From CAYUJH01 sp964394585 (GTDB lineage Bacteria; Bacteroidota; Bacteroidia; Cytophagales; Flammeovirgaceae): a DNA stretch of 5,517 nt. The translations under genes were made by a program, and so were the position numbers. Below, one piece after another: positions 1-5,517 of this stretch. Position 1 is the first letter of the stretch. Each line of letters begins with the position of its first letter. Location: the NCBI GenBank assembly GCA_964394585.1, contig CAYMYI010000186.1:1-5517 (forward strand), written 5' to 3'. Under the pieces are notes generated by a model. It did not search any database. It saw only the letters and a program-made list of their open reading frames with translations, and was not told the origin of the DNA.

Positions 1-2047
1 CTTCGTCGATGAGCTGGTCGAGGTAATATTGTAAGTTGAGCTTCGTACCAGAGAAACAAATATTTTCTATTTCGGTGATAAGGTTTTCGTACGACATGCC
101 TTTAGCTTCGGCAATGTCTTCCAAATCGATTTTTCGATCAATTTGCTGTATGATGAAAATTTTAGTTTTAGAACGATTGACCGAAGATTTTACCACCACA
201 TCGGCAACGGTAGTAATATCGTTTTCGTCTACATATTTCTTGATAAACTCAATGAACGGCTTGCCAAATTTTTTCACTTTCCCCATGCCTACTCCGTTGA
301 TTTGCGCTAGCTCTTGCTCGCTGCGAGGGTACGAAGTTGCCATTTCTTCCAAGGAGGTTTCTTGGAAAATCACATAAGGAGGTAAGCCTTTTTGTTTTGC
401 TATTTTTTTGCGCAAACCATGCAACAGCTCAAGCAGCTCGGCATCGAATGCTTCGGCATTTGGGGGTAAGTTGGTGGGGCTTTCTTCCTCTTCTTCTACT
501 TCGGCATGCGAAAAGTCGTGATCTTCGCAAAGTGTTACGCTGTACGGTTCTCGGAGGAAACTTTCGCCTTCGGAGGTTAGTTTTAAAATGCGAATATCTT
601 CACTATCCTTCTGAAGAAATTTGTGGATCATCGCCTGCCGAATTACCGACTCCCAAAATACGTTTCCTTCTTCGGCTCCTTTGCCAAATACTGAGAGGGT
701 GTTATGGCTGTAACTTTCTACATACTCTGTAATAGTACCGGTAATAACATTTGCCAAGTGCTCGATATCGAAGCGTTGTTCAGTTTGCCGAGCGGCTTGT
801 AGGGCTATTTCCACATGTGTCTTCCCCTCAAAGGTTTTTTTCTTTTTTGTGCAGTTATCGCAAGCGCCACAATCTTCGTCCATGTACTCGCCAAAGTAAT
901 GCAACAGTTGCCTTGGGCGGCATACCGACGACTTGGCGTAGTAGGTCATTTCTTTGAGTAACAAGCGAGCGTTATCGCGCTCCGTTACCGATTTATCTTT
1001 ACTAAATTTTTCGAGTTTTTGAATATCCTTCGGGCTGTAGAACATCATACAGTGCGATTTGAGCCCATCGCGACCTGCCCGCCCAGTTTCTTGGTAGTAG
1101 CCCTCAAGCGATTTGGGCGTATCGTAATGTACCACAAAGCGTACATCGGGCTTATCAATTCCCATTCCGAAGGCAATGGTTGCTACAATTACGTCTACAT
1201 CCTCATTCAAAAACGCATCCTGATTATGCATCCGGACACCGGCTTCCATACCAGCGTGGTAGGGCAATGCTGAGACTCCATTTACTTTGAGTAATTCGGC
1301 AATTTCTTCTACTTTTTTGCGGCTCAGACAGTAAATAATTCCCGATTTATGCTTGTACTGCTGTACAAAGCGAATGAGTTGCTTTTTGCTTTCTTGTTTG
1401 GGGCGCACTTCGTAGTACAGGTTTTTCCGAAAGAACGAAGAGGTAAACAAGTTTGCATCTTCCATCTTTAGGTTGCGCTGAATATCCGATTTCACTTTAG
1501 GGGTTGCCGTAGCAGTAAGGGCTATAATGGGCAAGTTGCCTAGCTCTTCAATAATGGTTTTGATGCGGCGATACTCAGGGCGGAAATCGTGCCCCCATTC
1601 CGAAATACAATGAGCTTCGTCTACGGCAACGAATGATAATTGCGCTTGTTTCAAAAAATCGACATTCACAGTTTTAGTGAGCGATTCAGGCGCTACATAC
1701 AGTAATTTAGTTTCGCCCGCGAGCACATCGCGCTTTACTTTGGTGAGTTCTGTTTTGGTGAGGGTTGAGTTCAAAAAATGGGCATTTACCCCAAAGGCGT
1801 TTAGTTGGTCAACTTGGTTTTTCATTAAGGCGATTAGCGGGGAAATGACGATCGCCGTGCCCTCGCTCATGATAGCCGGAAGTTGATAACACAACGATTT
1901 CCCCGCGCCTGTGGGCATAATTACAAACGTATTTTCGTGCTGTAGAATGTTGCGGATAATTTCAATTTGGTTCCCTCTAAACTGGCTGTATCCAAATACC
2001 TCTTTTAGTTTCGCCCGCAGTGCCCTTTCGTCTGTTGCAACGACCAT
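1..2047 (-). CDS. recQ: ATP-dependent DNA helicase RecQ (3' end beyond left edge)
   Basis: 3'-5' superfamily 2 DNA helicase that unwinds forked and recombination intermediates in repair and replication restart. My reverse-strand translation gives 682 complete codons with no stop, so the C-terminus is cut by the window edge. Visible in order: RecQ motif 0 (FGYSQFRGNQ, 18-27); Walker A PTGAGKS (45-51); DEAH box (143-146) followed by the RecQ aromatic-rich loop (CISEWGHDFRPEY, 147-159); motif III ALTATATP (176-183); motif VI YYQETGRAGRDG (317-328); zinc-binding cysteines 376, 393, 396 and 399; RQC winged helix about 410-505; an acidic linker (516-523); HRDC domain about 531-607; then a helix-turn-helix-like extension from about 626 to the edge. 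The start is well fixed: it is the first ATG after an in-frame TAA (2057-2059). No clear Shine-Dalgarno is visible. All catalytic and zinc motifs are intact. It is transcribed divergently from the DUF721 gene. The family assignment is certain; which RecQ paralog it is cannot be told from one copy. Confidence 0.97.
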   Translation of the reverse strand, partial: MVVATDERALRAKLKEVFGYSQFRGNQIEIIRNILQHENTFVIMPTGAGKSLCYQLPAIMSEGTAIVISPLIALMKNQVDQLNAFGVNAHFLNSTLTKTELTKVKRDVLAGETKLLYVAPESLTKTVNVDFLKQAQLSFVAVDEAHCISEWGHDFRPEYRRIKTIIEELGNLPIIALTATATPKVKSDIQRNLKMEDANLFTSSFFRKNLYYEVRPKQESKKQLIRFVQQYKHKSGIIYCLSRKKVEEIAELLKVNGVSALPYHAGMEAGVRMHNQDAFLNEDVDVIVATIAFGMGIDKPDVRFVVHYDTPKSLEGYYQETGRAGRDGLKSHCMMFYSPKDIQKLEKFSKDKSVTERDNARLLLKEMTYYAKSSVCRPRQLLHYFGEYMDEDCGACDNCTKKKKTFEGKTHVEIALQAARQTEQRFDIEHLANVITGTITEYVESYSHNTLSVFGKGAEEGNVFWESVIRQAMIHKFLQKDSEDIRILKLTSEGESFLREPYSVTLCEDHDFSHAEVEEEEESPTNLPPNAEAFDAELLELLHGLRKKIAKQKGLPPYVIFQETSLEEMATSYPRSEQELAQINGVGMGKVKKFGKPFIEFIKKYVDENDITTVADVVVKSSVNRSKTKIFIIQQIDRKIDLEDIAEAKGMSYENLITEIENICFSGTKLNLQYYLDQLIDE

Positions 2048-2323
2048 GAGAATATCTTAAGGTTAGTAAAATCAATCTGTTATAATGGAATAAACACAAG
2101 GTGAAATTGCAAAGCAAAAGTGCCATTATGAAAAAATCCTCCTGTTTTTCCTGTTTATATTTTAATATACTTCTTTTTACAGAAAATCTGAAAACATTCC
2201 GGTAATGATTCGGTACAATTTTACTGAATTATAGGGGGCGCTTCTTGCCAAACGCCACTCGGAACAAGTCCAAAGATTTTCGTATTTTGCCAAACTAGCT
2301 CAACTTTTCTGTAGAAACTGATT
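2048..2323. promoter_or_regulatory. Divergent intergenic region between recQ and the DUF721 gene
   Basis: This 276-bp gap lies between two divergent start codons, so promoters for both directions should be here. The middle is AT-rich, with a short imperfect dyad TATAT-N4-ATATA at 2156-2169. A partial match to the Bacteroidota -7 element (TAnnTTTG) is TATTTTG at 2283-2289, about 35 bp before the DUF721 start. It has no TTG element at the expected distance upstream, so I do not call it a promoter. The 9-mer TTGCCAAAC occurs twice in direct orientation, at 2245-2253 and 2287-2295. I see no convincing RNA gene, riboswitch or terminator hairpin. The regulatory role is inferred from gene orientation only. 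Confidence 0.5.
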
Positions 2324-2650
2324 ATGAAATATATCTCTCCTGAAAAAAAACAATATTACATCCGCCAGGGTGAAACGCTGAGCGTGAAAGAGGCATTTGC
2401 CAAAGTGATTTCCCAATCGGACTTTGGCAGGCAATACTACCGCATCCGCACGGTAGCAGCATGGAAAGAAGTGATGGGCGATACCGTAGCTCGCCGTACT
2501 ACACGTATTTTTGCAAAACGGCAAAAGTTATACGTAGAACTTAACTCAGCTCCACTACGGCAAGAGCTACAGCTAATGCGCGAGCCTATTGCGGCGAAAA
2601 TCAACGAGAACGTTGGCAAAACGGTAGTAACCGAAATTGTTTTCTTGTAG
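2324..2650 (+). CDS. DUF721 / DciA-like protein
   Basis: A 108-residue protein of the DUF721 family, which includes DciA, the ancestral bacterial loader or partner of the replicative helicase DnaB. The family core is visible: a helical N-terminus, then a Trp-containing segment VAAWKEVMGDTVARRT (44-59), a short basic stretch RIFAKRQK (61-68), a beta strand KLYVELNS (68-75), the helix APLRQELQLMREPIAAKIN (76-94), and a closing strand VVTEIVFL (101-108). This W-x3-(V/M)-G...L-x-V-x2-(S/N)-x4-EL pattern is what supports the call. The length matches the compact Bacteroidota members and the gene looks complete. An in-frame TAG at 2312-2314 fixes ATG 2324 as the first possible start. No obvious ribosome-binding site is seen. 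It lies divergent to recQ and 56 bp upstream of the guanylyltransferase gene, probably as first gene of a short operon. Helicase loading is family knowledge from DciA and is not shown here; RNA or nucleic-acid binding in another context remains possible. Confidence 0.88.
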   Translation: MKYISPEKKQYYIRQGETLSVKEAFAKVISQSDFGRQYYRIRTVAAWKEVMGDTVARRTTRIFAKRQKLYVELNSAPLRQELQLMREPIAAKINENVGKTVVTEIVFL

Positions 2651-2706
2651 ATACTCCTCGGCGCTACTCCCCAAAGAGACTCTCCAACTAAAACACATAA
2701 ACAACC

Positions 2707-3783
2707 ATGAACCAAAACAACTATGTAATCATTATGGCTGGTGGCGTGGGCAGCCGTTTCTGGCCCTTTAGCCGCGAGCATTTCCCCAAACAATTCCAGG
2801 ATATGCTGGGTACGGGAAAGTCGATTTTACAACAAACTGCCGAACGATTTGAACACGTTTGCCCCCCGGAAAACCTCTATGTAGTTACGCACCAACAATA
2901 TAAAGAGCAGGTAAAAGAACACCTGCCGTTTCTTTCTGACGAGCAAATCTTGCCCGAACCAGTGCGCCGAAATACTGCGCCGTGTATTGCATATGCTAGC
3001 CATAAAATTGCTAAGCGCAACCCAAACGCCAATTTGGTAATCAGCCCTGCCGACCATATCATTCAAGATAAAGCAAACTTTGAGCGCACCATCTTAAAAG
3101 TGCTTGAGCAAACCGCCCAAAACGATATACTAGTTACTTTAGGCATTCAGCCAACACGCCCCGACACCGGTTATGGCTACATCCAAGTGAGCGACGAAAC
3201 CCTCGGGAGCCTTCACAAAGTGAAAACGTTTACCGAAAAGCCCAATGCAGAGTTGGCACAAACCTTTTTAGAAAGTGGTGAATTTCTTTGGAATGCAGGG
3301 ATTTTCATTTGGAACGTGCAGGCTATTTTGAAAGCCTTTAACGAGCACCTCCCCGAGATTACTTCTGCCTTTGCCGAATTGCACGATAAATATTACACCG
3401 AAGCCGAAGAACATGAACTCAAACTCGCCTACTATCAATGCAAAAATGTTTCGATTGATTATGGAGTGATGGAAAAATCGCAACAAGTGTATGTTATGCC
3501 AAGCGATTTTGATTGGTCTGACTTAGGAACGTGGAAATCGCTGCACGACATGGCAGAGAAAGATGAGAACCACAATGTATTGCAAGGCAATATTTTAGCA
3601 TACGAATCGAAAGGTTGCATTGTAAAAACGCCTAAAGAACGCCTCGTAGTAGTTCAAGGGCTTGAAGATTTTATCGTAGCAGAGTACGACAACGTATTGG
3701 TAATCTGCAAAAAAGATCACGAACAACAGATTCGGCAGTTTGTAAAAGATGCCAAAGAACATGGAGGAAAAGAATATATCTAA
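2707..3783 (+). CDS. manC: Mannose-1-phosphate guanylyltransferase (GDP-mannose pyrophosphorylase)
   Basis: Cytoplasmic nucleotidyltransferase joining GTP and mannose 1-phosphate to give GDP-mannose and pyrophosphate, the donor for mannose, fucose and related sugars in surface glycans. The 358-residue protein is complete. Motifs seen: the nucleotide-binding signature MAGGVGSRFWPFSREHFPKQ (10-29, with K28 the expected catalytic lysine); EPVRRNTAP (84-92); SPADHII (113-119, D116 a likely metal ligand); GIQPTRPDTGYGYI (146-159); FTEKP (175-179); WNAGIFIWN (195-203); SIDYGVME (249-256); and DWSDLGTW (269-276, D272 a likely second metal ligand). The length fits the short form with a nucleotidyltransferase domain and left-handed beta-helix tail; the C-terminal phosphomannose isomerase cupin of the long bifunctional ManC/AlgA form is absent, so isomerisation must be done elsewhere. 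An in-frame TAA at 2698-2700 fixes ATG 2707 as first start, preceded by an A-rich leader typical of Bacteroidota. Its TAA overlaps the stop of the convergent downstream gene. The symbol follows function; others in use for short forms are possible. Confidence 0.95.
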   Translation: MNQNNYVIIMAGGVGSRFWPFSREHFPKQFQDMLGTGKSILQQTAERFEHVCPPENLYVVTHQQYKEQVKEHLPFLSDEQILPEPVRRNTAPCIAYASHKIAKRNPNANLVISPADHIIQDKANFERTILKVLEQTAQNDILVTLGIQPTRPDTGYGYIQVSDETLGSLHKVKTFTEKPNAELAQTFLESGEFLWNAGIFIWNVQAILKAFNEHLPEITSAFAELHDKYYTEAEEHELKLAYYQCKNVSIDYGVMEKSQQVYVMPSDFDWSDLGTWKSLHDMAEKDENHNVLQGNILAYESKGCIVKTPKERLVVVQGLEDFIVAEYDNVLVICKKDHEQQIRQFVKDAKEHGGKEYI

Positions 3784-5517
3784 TGTTCTATTGCCTGAGA
3801 AGACGATTTAGGGGCAACGGTAGTTACTTTAAAACGTTTCCCCTCCTCTGTTACTAAACGAGCTGCTGTTACATTTACGCGGATTTCGGCACCATCTTTA
3901 CGCTGCACTGTCCACTCTCCGGCACTTTCAGGGTGCCCTTCTAAAAACTTATCGTGCAAATTAGTGGCATATTCGTGCTGCTCTTGGGGTACTACCATCA
4001 AAAAGGAATTCCCGATAATTTCGTCAAGATCATACCCATAAATATCACAGTATGCTTGGTTGACTTTCACGAACTTACCCTCTTGATCTGTTACGCAAAT
4101 GCCTACATCGGCTACGTTAAAAATCGAATTGATGAGTTGCTCGTTTTCTGAGAGGTTACGCTCAATGTCTTTTTGTTCGGTAATATCTAAGCTGCTGTAA
4201 GAAACCACCTCAACCTTTTGGTCAGCATCTTTCACCGGAGTAAAGTTATAGCGCAACCAACTCGCCTTACCCTTAGCGCCTATCACTCGCTTTTCGCCTT
4301 CTATTGATTCGCCTTGCAACGCCCGGTTAAATTCTTTGTGGAAGCGTTCTAACTCATTGGCTTCGTTAAAATCTATGATGGAGTCGCCTATCTTCATTTC
4401 GCGGTTGAACAATCTTACCCCTTGTTCTTTGGCTTTCTGATTGAACGAAATAATGCGATAGTCTTTGTTGACCAACACAAACGCCTGCAACGTATTGTCG
4501 AGGAGTGCCTTGGCATTGGCTTCCGATTTTTTAAGAGCGATTGCCTGTTTTTCAATTTCGTCGGTTGCCGATTTTAGCTCTGTGTAGGCAATTTGGAGTT
4601 CTTCGTTCGTAGATTGTAGCTCTTCGTTCGAGGTTTCGAGTTCTTCGTTCGAAGACTGTAGCTCTTCGTTCGACGACTGCAACTCCTCGTTGAGCGATTG
4701 GAGTTCTTCGTTCGTAGTCTCAAGTTCTTCCACAAAAGTTTGCAAGTGTTCCTTTGTACCGGCTAGCTCATGTTCTAGCTCCAAAATCCGAGGGTTTTCC
4801 TCGTCGGGGTTGATGTCTCCACGGTTTTCCAGTATATTCTTAGGAATATCAATTTGTTCAAAAATCACTACATACAACCCATTTCCAGGCTCGGTGTATA
4901 AGAGTGGCTGGCAGGCTACCCGAATGTAAACCGATTTACTGTTGGCTACGTTGACTCGTTTTGCTTCACCTTTTATCGATCGGTTATCGCGAATTGCCTT
5001 GCTAACCACAGAACGAAGTTCAATTTGTAAATCGCGCACAGCAAGTTTGATAATGTTGGCATTCATTGCCCCTGGTTTTATCTCTAAAAACTGCCTCACA
5101 TCGCCATTCACCTCTAAAATATCCATGGTATCGTTTACAATCACATAGGGATTTTCGTACGTATTGTACAGCGTTTCCTTCACCATATCGGCTATGGAAG
5201 GAGTAACCGCCATAGTGCGAGTACCCGAGCGTTGTAAATTAGGCGAGGTGTATGTTTTGGGTTTAAACGCCGTGAACCGGATGCTATGGAAGTTATTACC
5301 GCGCTTGCGTTGGAAAATCTTGTATTTGCCCTCCGAAGTTGAAAACAAATCGGTGAATTGCCCTACCGTTTCTGAGCGCCCTAAGAAAAGATACCCTTCG
5401 GGGTTTAAGGCGTAATGGAAAATCGGGATAACGTGCTTTTGTAAGTTTTGCCCAAAATAGATTAGTAGGTTGCGGCAGCTTATCAAATCGAGTTTTAAAA
5501 AAGGCGGGTTGTTGGTT
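3780..5517 (-). CDS. CheR methyltransferase-PAS hybrid signalling protein (5' end beyond right edge)
   Basis: C-terminal 578 codons of a large chemotaxis-like signalling protein; residues are numbered from the first complete codon in the window (5514-5516). The frame stays open to the edge and reads NNPPFLKLDLISCRN, so the TTG at 5484-5486 is internal and not the start. Residues 1-71 are the end of a CheR-type SAM-dependent methyltransferase (SCRNLLIYF, then HYALNPEGYLFLGRSE). The SAM-binding glycine motif, and any N-terminal CheB methylesterase domain, would lie off-window. Then come a divergent PAS-like domain (about 107-223), a long coiled coil (about 242-335) with six NEEL heptads, PAS 2 (about 337-447, ending in the linker motif DITEQ), and PAS 3 (about 457-567). 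The protein stops at TAG 3780-3782, just after PAS 3, with no histidine kinase or other output domain. The antisense of manC follows directly, so no broken kinase remnant is present. Likely cytoplasmic: no membrane segment is visible. The ligand or cofactor of the PAS domains and the methylation target are unknown. Confidence 0.93.
   Translation of the reverse strand, partial: TNNPPFLKLDLISCRNLLIYFGQNLQKHVIPIFHYALNPEGYLFLGRSETVGQFTDLFSTSEGKYKIFQRKRGNNFHSIRFTAFKPKTYTSPNLQRSGTRTMAVTPSIADMVKETLYNTYENPYVIVNDTMDILEVNGDVRQFLEIKPGAMNANIIKLAVRDLQIELRSVVSKAIRDNRSIKGEAKRVNVANSKSVYIRVACQPLLYTEPGNGLYVVIFEQIDIPKNILENRGDINPDEENPRILELEHELAGTKEHLQTFVEELETTNEELQSLNEELQSSNEELQSSNEELETSNEELQSTNEELQIAYTELKSATDEIEKQAIALKKSEANAKALLDNTLQAFVLVNKDYRIISFNQKAKEQGVRLFNREMKIGDSIIDFNEANELERFHKEFNRALQGESIEGEKRVIGAKGKASWLRYNFTPVKDADQKVEVVSYSSLDITEQKDIERNLSENEQLINSIFNVADVGICVTDQEGKFVKVNQAYCDIYGYDLDEIIGNSFLMVVPQEQHEYATNLHDKFLEGHPESAGEWTVQRKDGAEIRVNVTAARLVTEEGKRFKVTTVAPKSSSQAIEH
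4596..4721 (-). repeat. 21-bp coding tandem repeat encoding xxxNEEL heptads
   Basis: Six consecutive in-frame 21-bp units in the CheR/PAS gene, each encoding a heptad of the form (E/Q)-(S/T)-x-N-E-E-L. NEEL recurs exactly every seven residues (window residues 269, 276, 283, 290, 297 and 304). On the plus strand most units share TTCTTCGTTCG or CTCTTCGTTCG; the unit around 4682-4697 diverges (CTCCTCGTTGAG). The regular leucine spacing indicates a continuous coiled coil joining the CheR/first PAS part to the later PAS domains. Repeats of this NEEL type are a known hallmark of CheB/CheR/PAS hybrid proteins, so the motif itself is not new. Confidence 0.93.

Noticed and set aside
36..1886. Several plus-strand open frames of 68-131 codons lying across the recQ region (for example 337-732 and 1019-1273).
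   Set aside because: They are antisense to an intact recQ with all helicase motifs. Their translations are rich in Ser, Arg, Leu and Cys with no recognisable domain, and none has a supporting start context.
1895..1915. Walker A of RecQ reads PTGAGKS instead of the more common PTGGGKS.
   Set aside because: Alanine at this position is a common, functional variant among RecQ and other P-loop helicases and is not a defect.
2153..2170. AT-rich imperfect dyad in the divergent region as a regulator operator.
   Set aside because: Only five base pairs match on each side, all A/T, which is expected by chance in such AT-rich DNA.
2128..2205. A 25-codon frame in the intergenic region (MKKSSCFSCLYFNILLF...), with a hydrophobic middle that could suggest a leader or small membrane peptide.
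   Set aside because: AT-rich DNA easily gives such a frame. There is no ribosome-binding site and no known homolog that I recognise. The hydrophobic stretch is too short and interrupted to be convincing.
2651..2706. Possible terminator or attenuator between the DUF721 gene and manC.
   Set aside because: Only very short stems (such as GAG-ACT-CTC) can be formed and there is no T-run. The gap looks like an ordinary operon spacer with an A-rich leader.
2437..3486. Minus-strand frames opposite the DUF721 and manC genes (such as 2437-2793 and 3268-3486).
   Set aside because: They lie opposite well-supported genes and show no family motif, so they are read as shadows of those genes.

Overview
The window (about 44% GC by eye) reads as chromosomal DNA from a member of the Bacteroidota, most likely a Cytophagales-type environmental species. 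This is inferred from three things. The RecQ carries the C-terminal HTH extension. The GDP-mannose pyrophosphorylase is the short single-domain form. The genes have A-rich leaders without clear Shine-Dalgarno sequences. A large CheR/PAS hybrid with an NEEL-repeat coiled coil also fits. No 16S or other phylogenetic marker is present, so the assignment stays provisional.

Layout, left to right. (1) Bases 1-2047, minus strand: a RecQ-family DNA helicase whose last residues lie beyond the left edge. (2) Bases 2048-2323: a divergent intergenic region that must hold the promoters for recQ (leftward) and the rightward pair. (3) Bases 2324-2650, plus strand: a small DUF721/DciA-like protein. (4) Bases 2707-3783, plus strand: mannose-1-phosphate guanylyltransferase, 56 bp downstream and probably co-transcribed. 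(5) Bases 3780-5517, minus strand: the C-terminal part of a CheR methyltransferase-PAS hybrid signalling protein whose N-terminal part lies beyond the right edge. Its stop codon overlaps the guanylyltransferase stop codon tail-to-tail by 4 bp.

Functionally, the recQ/DUF721 divergent pair points to DNA replication and repair. The guanylyltransferase makes GDP-mannose for surface polysaccharide or glycoprotein synthesis. The CheR/PAS protein belongs to chemosensory-like signalling. The genes do not form an obvious single pathway. I see no mobile element, CRISPR array, tRNA, rRNA or defence cassette. The most noteworthy points are the CheR/PAS protein ending on a PAS domain with no kinase, its 21-bp coding tandem repeat, and the convergent stop-codon overlap that leaves no room for a terminator. 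I did not find evidence of a novel multi-gene system.
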